From assembly GCA_012032285.1 (NCBI GenBank), contig JAAURJ010000005.1, positions 1 to 64,000 on the forward strand: a stretch of DNA of 64,000 bases. The letters are read 5' to 3'. Positions 56,857 through 64,000 of this stretch are shown piece after piece. The notes under the pieces are model-generated. The model did not search any database. It saw nothing but the letters and a program-made list of their open reading frames with translations, and was not told where the DNA came from. Origin of the DNA: Sphingomonadales bacterium. Lineage in GTDB: Bacteria > Pseudomonadota > Alphaproteobacteria > Sphingomonadales > Sphingomonadaceae. The position numbers and the translations under genes were made by a program. Every line of letters starts with the position of its first letter. Positions within the stretch are counted from its first letter, which is position 1.

Positions 56857-57231
56857 CTAAAGGGCTTTCATCTCTTCGGCATTGAGGTTCAGGCAGCCGA
56901 AACTCCCCCTTTTTTCCGCAACAGATTTGGCCAGAAATGTCACGCTGGCGGTGACGCGCTGTTTTTCGGGATCATCGCTCACCGCGATCATCTCCATGCC
57001 GGGTTCGAAATCCTTTTTGCAATCCTCCAGACTGCGGCCCTCAATATAACGGCAAGAACAGGCGATATGCGCGGCATAGGCGGTGCCGACGGCGGCATTG
57101 CCCTTCAAATCCTTATAGTTATAGGCGGTCCATAGTGCGGCCAATAGCATTATCGCGGCGGCCATATAGGCGGCAATCCTTTTTTTGCTCATTGACGTTT
57201 TTGCAGGTGCTTGTGAAGTTGCAGTTGCCAT
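56857..57231 (-). CDS. Hypothetical membrane-anchored Cys-containing protein
   Basis: 124 aa: short charged N-terminus, membrane helix (RIAAYMAAAIMLLAALWTAY), and a periplasmic domain with ACSCRYIEGRSLEDCKKDFEPGMEMIAV and FGCLNLNAEEM, four cysteines likely disulfide-bonded. No family recognised. I start at ATG 57231; ATG 57192 is possible. Divergent from the serine hydrolase gene, 30 bp apart. Confidence 0.65.
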   Translation of the reverse strand: MATATSQAPAKTSMSKKRIAAYMAAAIMLLAALWTAYNYKDLKGNAAVGTAYAAHIACSCRYIEGRSLEDCKKDFEPGMEMIAVSDDPEKQRVTASVTFLAKSVAEKRGSFGCLNLNAEEMKAL

Positions 57232-57261
57232 AGGGGCCCTATCTGGTGCATCGAGTGAGCC

Positions 57262-58425
57262 ATGCCTACGAAGAAACACACCCTGACTGCAACCGCTTTT
57301 TCGCTTTTATCGGCGGCTCTTTTGTCCTCATGCGGCAATAGCGAGCCGCAGGCAAAGCCGGATAGCGTGCAAAATGGCGCTGATTATGTCGCAAATTATG
57401 CTGGTGACGCCGCTGTCAGTAAGCAGACTTTGGAAAAGGCGCTAGCCCCCTTTTTTGAAGATCCGGCGCTTTCCGAAACCCGCGCGGTGTTGGTTATGCA
57501 TGGCGGCAGGATCGTTGCCGAACGCTATGCGCCTGGATATGGCCCGGACAGTAAGCTGATCAGCTGGTCGATGGCGAAAACCGTGACCGCGACGTTGATG
57601 GGGTTGATGATCGCCGATGGCCGTTTGGCATTGGACGAACCAGCGCCGGTTGCTGAATGGCAACAAACCAATGATCCGCGCAGCAAAATCACCATCCGCC
57701 ATTTATTGTATATGTCATCGGGCCTTGACCATACCGAAGCGGTGGAGCCGGGTAATCCTGAACCCATATATGAAACCGACACGCCGCGAATGTTGTTTCT
57801 TGATGGCCGCGAAAATGTTGCTCGCTACGCCGAAACTCGCCCGATGGAAGCTAAAGCAGGCGAGAAATTCGAATATAGCAGTGCGACGTCGAATATTTTG
57901 GCCGATATTATGACAAGGTCGCTAACCAGCAGCAAAGATCCGGCGGTGCGCCGCGATGCAATGCTGGAATATGCAAAGGGCCGCCTGTTCGATCCGCTAG
58001 GAATGGACAGCATGACCCCTGAATTTGATCGTGCAGGAACCATGCTAGGCGGCAGCATGATGCACGCCACGGCGCGCGATTGGGCAAAGCTGGGTGAATT
58101 TTTGCGCAATAATGGTTCGGTTCAAGGGGCACAGCTTTTGCCGACCAGTTGGACACGATTTATGCGCTCATCCAGTCCGAATGATCCGGCCTATGGCGGG
58201 CATATCTGGTTGAATAAAAAACGCCCGGAGGGGCGCAATCAGGTGCTTTTCCCCGACCGTGCTTCATCCGATGTCTTTGCACTGCTCGGCCATCTGGGAC
58301 AGAATGTCGTGGTGTCGCCGCAGCAAAAGCTGACTATCGTGCGCCTTGGCAAAACCGCAAATGACAAGATGGATCCGGTCAATGACCAGATTGCCCGGGT
58401 GATTAACCTGTTCCCGAAAGGGTGA
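57262..58425 (+). CDS. Serine hydrolase, beta-lactamase class C-like lipoprotein
   Basis: 387 aa. Lipobox LLSSCGN. Catalytic SxxK in ISWSMAKTVTATLMG, second motif YSSATSN (Y-x-N-like), and third near LLGHLGQNVVV (H-x-G). The plan matches class C beta-lactamases, penicillin-binding hydrolases and esterases; true beta-lactamase activity cannot be inferred. Divergent from the membrane protein gene. Confidence 0.85.
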   Translation: MPTKKHTLTATAFSLLSAALLSSCGNSEPQAKPDSVQNGADYVANYAGDAAVSKQTLEKALAPFFEDPALSETRAVLVMHGGRIVAERYAPGYGPDSKLISWSMAKTVTATLMGLMIADGRLALDEPAPVAEWQQTNDPRSKITIRHLLYMSSGLDHTEAVEPGNPEPIYETDTPRMLFLDGRENVARYAETRPMEAKAGEKFEYSSATSNILADIMTRSLTSSKDPAVRRDAMLEYAKGRLFDPLGMDSMTPEFDRAGTMLGGSMMHATARDWAKLGEFLRNNGSVQGAQLLPTSWTRFMRSSSPNDPAYGGHIWLNKKRPEGRNQVLFPDRASSDVFALLGHLGQNVVVSPQQKLTIVRLGKTANDKMDPVNDQIARVINLFPKG

Positions 58426-58434
58426 CTTTACGGC

Positions 58435-58710
58435 CTAAAGCTTCGCTACCGGGGCATCGTCGCCCAAATCTTCATACCAGGCTTCGACCGGACCTTTAAG
58501 CGTCAGCAGCATCGGACGGCCCCGGCGGTCAAGTGACTTGCCTGCCTGCACCTTGATCCAGCCTTCGGATATACAATATTCCTCCACCGTGGTGCGCAGC
58601 TCACCCTTGAAACGGATACCAATTCCGCGAGCTAAGGCATCGGGATTATAATCATCGCTATGCGGATGGATGGACAGGCGGTCGGGCGGAATATCATGTG
58701 CGTCGGTCAT
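58435..58710 (-). CDS. DUF3297 family protein
   Basis: 91 aa. PPDRLSIHPHSDDYNPDALARGIGIRFKGELRTTVEEYCISEGWIKVQAGKSLDRRGRPMLLTLKGPVEAWYE covers nearly the whole chain and matches DUF3297. Function unknown. ATG 58710 begins MTDAHDIPP; the track's earlier start adds 12 residues without support. Confidence 0.85.
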   Translation of the reverse strand: MTDAHDIPPDRLSIHPHSDDYNPDALARGIGIRFKGELRTTVEEYCISEGWIKVQAGKSLDRRGRPMLLTLKGPVEAWYEDLGDDAPVAKL

Positions 58711-58775
58711 AAATGCGCCTGTGCCGGAAAGTTTTGATGCTGGCAATAGGTTAAGCGTGGTGGCATGGCGGTTTG

Positions 58776-59983
58776 ATGGTTAGTCATGATTATGATGCGG
58801 TTATATTGGGAGCAGGCGGGGCAGGGTTGATGTGCGCGGCCATCGCCGGACAGCGCGGACGCCGCGTGCTGGTGATTGACCATGCCGATGCGCCTGGCAA
58901 AAAATTCTTATCTCGGGCGGCGGCCGGTGCAATTTCACCAATGTAAATGCATATGGTCCCTATATCGCAGAACGCTATATCTCGGCCAATCCGCATTTTG
59001 CCCGCTCCGCAATGGACCGGTTCACCCCCGCCGATTTTATCGCCATGGTGCAAGCGCATGGCATTGCCTATCATGAAAAAACGCTGGGGCAGCTATTTTG
59101 TGATGGCAGTGCGCGGCAAATTGTCGCGATGCTATTGTCCGAATGTGACAGGGCCGCAGCACAGGGCGGTCACGTCGCTATCGCTCTTTCCTCCCCGATC
59201 AGCAGTGTCAGCCATTCAGATGGCCGCTATCATGTCCGCTATGGCCATGATAAGCAGGCAAATGCGCCATCGCTGGTGATCGCTACCGGCGGGCCAAGCA
59301 TTCCCAAAATGGGGGCAAGTGGTTTTGCCTATGACCTGGCCCGGCAATTCGGGCTGAAGATTGTAGAGCCGCGTCCGGCGCTGGTCCCGCTGACTCTGGG
59401 CGGGGCAGATGTGATGCTGCGCCAGTTATCGGGCGTGTCGGCGGATGTAGAGGTCCGCTGCGGCAAGACTCGATTCCGCGAGGCGGCGCTGCTGACGCAT
59501 AAGGGGTTAAGCGGTCCTGCTATCTTGCAAATTTCGAGTTATTGGCGCCATGGGCAGGAAATAGCCATCGACTTTTTGCCCGATGAAGCGCCCGGTTGGC
59601 TGGGCGCAATGAAGCGCGAAAAACCGCGCGGGAATATAAAGGGTGCGCTGAGCCTCCATCTTTCGGCCCGGCTTGCCGAGATGTTGGCGGAGCAAATAAG
59701 GCTGCTGGGCAATTTGGCCGATCTTCCTGACCGAAAGTTGAACGAAGCTGAAGCCAGCCTTGCGGATTGGCGATTCCTGCCCAATGGCACCGAAGGTTTT
59801 GGCAAGGCAGAGGTGACCGCAGGAGGTATTGCCACCGACGGGCTTTCACAAAAAACGATGGAGGCCCGCGAAATACCGGGCCTGTTCGTAATCGGTGAAG
59901 CGGTGGATGTCACCGGTTGGCTTGGCGGCTATAATTTCCAATGGGCATGGGCCAGCGGCGTTGCCGCCGGGCAAGCAGTTTAG
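58776..59983 (+). CDS. BaiN/HI0933-family flavoprotein, frameshifted
   Basis: FAD-dependent oxidoreductase of the BaiN/YhiN group. The N-terminal frame from ATG 58776 reads VSHDYDAVILGAGGAGLMCAAIAGQRGRRVLVIDHADAPGKK, then breaks at the A6 run 58899-58904. One more A gives KKILISGGGRCNFTNVNAYGP, the family signature, and the downstream frame continues to AVDVTGWLGGYNFQWAWASG at the end. About 400 aa repaired. The track ORF begins at 59012 and loses the FAD-binding loop. Physiological substrate unknown. Confidence 0.87.
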
Positions 59984-59997
59984 GGGCCTGACCCTAG
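59981..59997. repeat. Dispersed intergenic repeat TAGGGGCCTGACCCTAG, copy 2
   Basis: Identical to 48017-48033; includes the TAG stop of the flavoprotein gene and lies in the convergent gap before the AbgT gene. Confidence 0.6.
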
Positions 59998-60009
59998 GCC
60001 TATCTCTCT

Positions 60010-61592
60010 CTATTTCAAACTCGCTGTATCAATAAAGACAGGAGCCGACGGGCCAAGCGGTATGTCTGTAGCAACCCAGCCTACTACCAAAGCTATTCCG
60101 GCGGCGAGCATCCATAGCGAATAGGGGATCATCATCGCGGTGAGCGATCCGATGCCGAAATCCTTTACCCAGCGTTGGCAAAAAACAAGGATTAGCGGGA
60201 AATAGACCATCAACGGCGTGATGATATTGGTTGCGCTGTCGCCGACGCGGTAGGCAGCGGTGGTCATTTCGGCGCTTACACCCAATAGCATAAGCATTGG
60301 CACCAGCACTGGCGCGAGCAAGGCCCATTTGGCACTGGCCGAGCCGATAAACAGGTTCATCGCGGCGGTAAACAGCACAACAATCGCCAGCAATAGCGGG
60401 TAAGGCAGGTCAAGCGTGCGCAGCGCATCGGCCCCATGAACCGCGGTGATCAGGCCAAGGTTGGACCAGTTGAACATAGCAACAAAATGCGACACGACAA
60501 AAGCGAGGACAAGGAAATAGGCCATATCGCCCATCGCATCCGACATCATCTTTACCAAATCGCGGTGATTTTTGATATTGCCGACCGCGCGGCCATAGGC
60601 CCAACCGGCAAGCACGAACAGGATGAAGAATGCCGCGACGAGAGAGCGGTAAAACGGCGTAAACTGCGCCTCTGACGCTGCGCTTTCATCAATCAGCGGC
60701 GTGCCGGGTCCAAAGGTCATAAAAAGCCACAGCGCGGTCACCGCCAGCAAGGCGATGCCAGCATGGCGCAGACCGCGGCGTTCGGTTTCGTTGAGTTCAC
60801 CTGCAATATCGGTATCGCCCGATTGGTGCATCGTTCCGGCTGCGTTGTCATAGCTGCCGAGCTGTGGTTCGATCACCCGGTCAGTGACATACCAGATGAC
60901 GGGCAGGAAAATCACTGTCATGCCGATAATGAAATACCAATTTCCGGCGATATTGGCTTGCCAGTCAGGGAAAACCGTATTGGCCGATGCCTGCGTTATC
61001 CCAAAAAGCAGCGCATCCAATTGTCCAGGAAACAGGTTGGCCGAAAAACCGCCCGATACAGCGGCAAAGGCAGCGGCGATCCCGGCAACCGGATGGCGTC
61101 CGGCGGCGGCATAAATAACACCGGCCAATGGGATGAGGACAACATAGGCTGCATCCGCTGCTAAATTGCCCAGCATGGCGACCAGAGCGACAATCGGCGT
61201 CAGCAGATATTTGGGTGCATTGGCAACTCCGGCCCGCATTGCCGTGCCAAAAAGCCCGGTGCGTTCCGCAACGCCCGCGCCCAGCATGACCACCAAAACA
61301 TAACCAAGCGGATGGAAATGGGTAAATGTCGCAGGCATTTCTACCCATAGTTTTGGATATTATCGGGCGATAACAGGCTGGTCGCTGCAATCACGGTTTT
61401 GGCTCCGCTATCGGGGTCCACCTCGGTCGGATGCACCGCGGACCAGCCCAGCATCGCCGCAACCACGGACACAGCAACGATTGCTGCGATCAGATAAAGG
61501 AACAGGAACACCGGATCGGGCAGTTTATTGCCGGTGCGTTCAATCCATCCCAATATCCGTCCTTGCTTGCGGGGCTGTGCCATAGCGGTCAT
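60010..61592 (-). CDS. AbgT-family transporter, frameshifted
   Basis: Membrane transporter of the AbgT family (p-aminobenzoyl-glutamate or sulfonamide export in characterised members). About 525 aa repaired, with many hydrophobic helices. The N-terminal piece (GWIERTGNKLPDPVFLFLYLIAAIVAVSV...SLLSPDNIQN) and the main piece (MPATFTHFHPLGYVLVVMLGAGVAE...) are in different frames. One base added to the T4 run at 61351-61354 (A on the coding strand) restores DNIQKLWVEMPATFTHFHPLG. The C-terminal GSASAKWALLAPVLVPMLMLLG and GDSATNIITPLMVYFPL match the family. Confidence 0.88.
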
Positions 61593-61680
61593 GCGCGAAA
61601 TATCCTGATCAATTTATGTTGCTTTGTTACAAGCTAACCTAATGATCATTGCCGCTGGGTCAACCGCCTTATATCCAAAG

Positions 61681-63366
61681 CTATTCGCAGCTTGACCGCT
61701 CCGACGCATCGAGATCGAGGCAGCGACCGTCAAACGCGCCATCCTCCACCGGCAAATGGATCAGCGCGGCGAGCGTTGGCGCAATGTCCACCGTGCTAAC
61801 CGATAGCGGCTGTTCAAAACGCGCCATGCCAGTGCGCCAGAACAATATCGGCACGCGCCTGTCATAATCCCAAATACTACCATGTGTGGCGACATAGCCG
61901 CGATTTGTATCGGGTATAGGCGTGATCCGGGGTTTGAGCGCAACATAGAAATCGCCAGAGCGGCCCGCGTGAAATGTCGCGCGAGCGCGTTCGATTAGGC
62001 TCCAGCTTTCGGGCGGGGTGCCCGCTGCTGGAATTTTGGCGGTAAGCAGCTCTGTCCGCGAAAAGGCTGCGGCCACCATCGGATGTGCCCGGTAAGCGGC
62101 GAGCGCTTCGCTCAGCACTTTTGCCTTTGTCTTAGCGTCCAGATCCTTATCGATCCATATATCGCCAATGCCCCGGCTGTTGAGCGGTTGTTTGGCAAGC
62201 TTCAGCTTGGCCGCAATCTGTGCGCCTATGGCTTCTGGTGCAACACTGGCTGTGATGCGCTGTGCTTCGGGTATGGCAAGGCTGCGGAGCCGTTCGGGCA
62301 GGTCATGACCGCCATGGTCCGCGGTCAGCACAACGGCATAGTTGGTGCCTTTCGCGTCCAGCGCCTTGAAAAACAAATCCAGGCTAGTGTCCAGTGCCAG
62401 CAGGTTGATGCACATTTCGCTGCCCGATGTGCCATAGCTGTGACCGATATAATCAGTTGCCGACGCGCCAATGCTAATCAAGTCGGTGGCGGCGCCCTGA
62501 CCCAGTTTCATATCGGCAATCAAATCTGCCGCCAGATTGAAAATCTCCTTGTCAAAACTAGGGGAGGCGCGAAAGGCACGGGCATCGCCAGCGGCCCTTT
62601 GAAAACGCCCTTCGCCAACGCTTTTTCCGTCACCGATAGGTATCGCACGGTTATGCGCAGCGCAAAAGCTAGGCAAATTTTCGGCCGCCGCACCATTGGC
62701 AATGGCGGCGCTCGTCCGTGCGTTGGCGCTGTTCACCGCAGCGGGAACCAAACGGCCCGCATAGCTTGTGAATTTCTTGCCGTCCCACCACCAAAGCTCG
62801 TCAACATCATGCCCGCCCATCATCACGGCTGCGCGGTCTTTCCCGGCGACAGAAACAACACGGGTTGCCCTATTGGCTTTCTTCATCCGCTCACCCAGCG
62901 TCGGGACGAGCAAGTGGACAGCAGAGACGGTGTAATCATCAGAATTGGTTCCAGCTATGCTTTCATCCTCGGCGCAATAGATGGTTTTATCGTCACGCAC
63001 GGTGTTCAAATCGATCCAGTCATTGGCGATAATTCCACTGCGTGCTGGATAAACGCCGGTCATTATCGTCGAATGGCCGGGGCAGGTTTCGGTCGCCGAT
63101 TGCGCCTGATAACCCGATGGAAAAACTGCGCCATGCTGCAATCGTTTCAAACCGCCGGTAAATTCGGACCGATATTCGGCAAACAGGTCGGCGGAAAACT
63201 GGTCCACCGAAATGGCGATGATCAAACGCGGCGGTTCTGCTTCATTTGCCCCTGATGGAGACGGTTTTGCGCCGGTTCCATTGGTATAAACCAAGGTTTG
63301 TGCATAGGCGGGAAGCGGAATTGTAGCGGTGATCAGGGACAGGACGGAAATCGCAGTGCGCAGCAT
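61681..63366 (-). CDS. Alkaline phosphatase superfamily enzyme, secreted
   Basis: 561 aa with a signal peptide (MLRTAISVLSLITATIPLPAYAQT). Metal and nucleophile motifs of the superfamily: IAISVDQF (Asp), SATETCPGHSTIMTGVYPARSGI (nucleophile Thr), GASATDYIGHSYG (Asp and His), LTADHGGHD (Asp and His) and ATHGSIWDYDRRVPILFW (His). This resembles the phosphate-irrepressible phosphatase PafA and sphingomonad SPAP. I chose ATG 63366 (GAGGCTAGTT before it); the track adds 21 residues. No Pho box was seen upstream. Confidence 0.88.
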   Translation of the reverse strand: MLRTAISVLSLITATIPLPAYAQTLVYTNGTGAKPSPSGANEAEPPRLIIAISVDQFSADLFAEYRSEFTGGLKRLQHGAVFPSGYQAQSATETCPGHSTIMTGVYPARSGIIANDWIDLNTVRDDKTIYCAEDESIAGTNSDDYTVSAVHLLVPTLGERMKKANRATRVVSVAGKDRAAVMMGGHDVDELWWWDGKKFTSYAGRLVPAAVNSANARTSAAIANGAAAENLPSFCAAHNRAIPIGDGKSVGEGRFQRAAGDARAFRASPSFDKEIFNLAADLIADMKLGQGAATDLISIGASATDYIGHSYGTSGSEMCINLLALDTSLDLFFKALDAKGTNYAVVLTADHGGHDLPERLRSLAIPEAQRITASVAPEAIGAQIAAKLKLAKQPLNSRGIGDIWIDKDLDAKTKAKVLSEALAAYRAHPMVAAAFSRTELLTAKIPAAGTPPESWSLIERARATFHAGRSGDFYVALKPRITPIPDTNRGYVATHGSIWDYDRRVPILFWRTGMARFEQPLSVSTVDIAPTLAALIHLPVEDGAFDGRCLDLDASERSSCE

Positions 63367-63472
63367 AACTAGCCTCTTGGTTGAAAACAGCCCAAGCATA
63401 GACAAGCCGCCGCAAAATGGCAGCCTCAATTTTGAAGAATTATGTCACAAGATAAACAAAGCAAGCTATAGT

Positions 63473-63509
63473 CCTGCCCAGCGCTGCACAAGGTGCAGCA
63501 AAGGGCAGG
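63473..63509. other. Large perfect stem-loop between typA and the phosphatase gene
   Basis: CCTGCCC (63473-63479) pairs with GGGCAGG (63503-63509), and inside it GCTGCAC (63483-63489) with GTGCAGC (63493-63499) around loop AAG; only 3x3 bases are unpaired. It lies in the 165-bp gap after typA and before the phosphatase start. No U-run follows on either strand, so it is not a classical terminator; it could be a leader structure or stabilising 3' hairpin. Confidence 0.5.
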
Positions 63510-63531
63510 CACACAGTTATAAAGTGATCGT

Positions 63532-64000
63532 TTAAGCCGCTTCTTTTTTCCGGCTCGCTTTTTTGCGTTCATTGGGATCAAGGATCGCTTTGCGTAAACG
63601 GATGGATTTGGGGGTGACTTCGACCATTTCATCATTGTCGATATAGGCAATCGCCTGTTCCAGCGTCATGCGCCATGGCGGCGTCAGGCGGATAGCATCA
63701 TCTTTTCCGGTCGAGCGGAAGTTGGTCAGCTGTTTCGATTTCATTGGATTGACTTCCAAATCCTCTGGTTTTGCGTTCTCGCCGATGATCATGCCTTCGT
63801 ATAATGGTTCGCCCGGGCTGATCATCAATATGCCGCGTTCTTCCAATGGACCCAGCGCATAGGCCACCGCCTCGCCATTGCCGTTGGAGATCAGCACGCC
63901 ATTTTTGCGGCCGCCAATATTGCCCTTATGCGGTCCATATTTTTCGAACAAGCGGTTCATGATACCGGTTCCGCGCGTGTCGGACAGGAATTCACCATGA
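63532..64000 (-). CDS. typA: Ribosome-binding GTPase BipA/TypA, C-terminal part
   Basis: C-terminal domain of the translational GTPase; the gene continues past the right edge. The frame is open to the window end (EFLSDTRGTGIMNRLFEKYGP...). NGNGEAVAYALGPLEERGILMISPGEPLYEGMIIGENAKPEDLEVNPMKSKQLTNFRSTGKDDAIRLTPP is the conserved BipA end, and the tail PNERKKASRKKEAA is basic. GTP-binding motifs lie outside this window. Confidence 0.95.
   Translation of the reverse strand, partial: HGEFLSDTRGTGIMNRLFEKYGPHKGNIGGRKNGVLISNGNGEAVAYALGPLEERGILMISPGEPLYEGMIIGENAKPEDLEVNPMKSKQLTNFRSTGKDDAIRLTPPWRMTLEQAIAYIDNDEMVEVTPKSIRLRKAILDPNERKKASRKKEAA

Noticed and set aside
62083-63255. 390-aa ORF on the + strand
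   Set aside because: Antisense to the alkaline-phosphatase superfamily gene, which has complete metal-binding motifs.
1-64000. Prophage, integrative element, transposon or CRISPR array
   Set aside because: No transposase, integrase, att-like repeats, phage genes or spaced repeats were seen.

Overview
The window looks like chromosome from an alphaproteobacterium of the order Sphingomonadales (Sphingopyxis/Sphingorhabdus-like). The evidence is moderate GC, TonB receptors, a DUF1153/SciP cell-cycle regulator, a phoR-pstSCAB-phoU-phoB operon, a PqqD/HprK-like/nucleotidyltransferase cassette and many alphaproteobacterial house-keeping genes. I saw no transposase, phage gene, tRNA, rRNA or CRISPR array. 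The taxonomic call is inference, because there is no 16S gene.

Layout. 0-7.9 kb: argF (5' end just off the window), hslO, a small secreted protein, a TonB receptor, glutaryl-CoA dehydrogenase and a short-chain dehydrogenase. 8.0-17.0 kb: a full phosphate regulon, with an OprO/P-like porin facing phoB-phoU-pstB-pstA-pstC-pstS-phoR. Two arrays of 11-bp-phased PhoB-like half-sites precede the porin and pstS. 17.1-19.8 kb: a Tat-signal peptide gene, then a tightly coupled PqqD-like / HprK-like kinase / nucleotidyltransferase trio. 19.8-24.6 kb: a cobalamin riboswitch and btuBFCD. 24.7-32.1 kb: branched-chain amino-acid (valine) catabolism (mmsA, isobutyryl-CoA dehydrogenase, 3-hydroxyisobutyryl-CoA hydrolase, enoyl-CoA hydratase, mmsB), with two paralogous polysaccharide deacetylases embedded in the run.

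32.2-39.4 kb: nth, small envelope proteins, a LysR regulator, dapB, a sirtuin, and moeB-dut-coaBC. 39.5-43.1 kb: an alpha-carbonic anhydrase with an in-frame stop and an internal duplication, a lipoprotein and a SulP transporter, perhaps a bicarbonate module. 43.1-44.0 kb: a strong sigma70-like promoter, a structured leader or small RNA ending in a U-run, and an AT-rich NYN-domain gene. 44-64 kb: rlmN, a DUF2853-OmpA fusion, cfa, DUF445, an RND pump with its adaptor, a GlsB-like protein, sciP, mnmA, a serine hydrolase, DUF3297, a BaiN-like flavoprotein, an AbgT transporter, an alkaline-phosphatase superfamily enzyme, and the 3' end of typA.

A dominant feature is the number of broken reading frames. 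At least a dozen genes are interrupted by one-base shifts, mostly in homopolymer runs. In almost every case the other frame restores a textbook protein end, signal segment or start site. I read most of these as sequence errors rather than decay, and I give repaired coordinates for each gene. Coordinates for the shifted genes span both frames.
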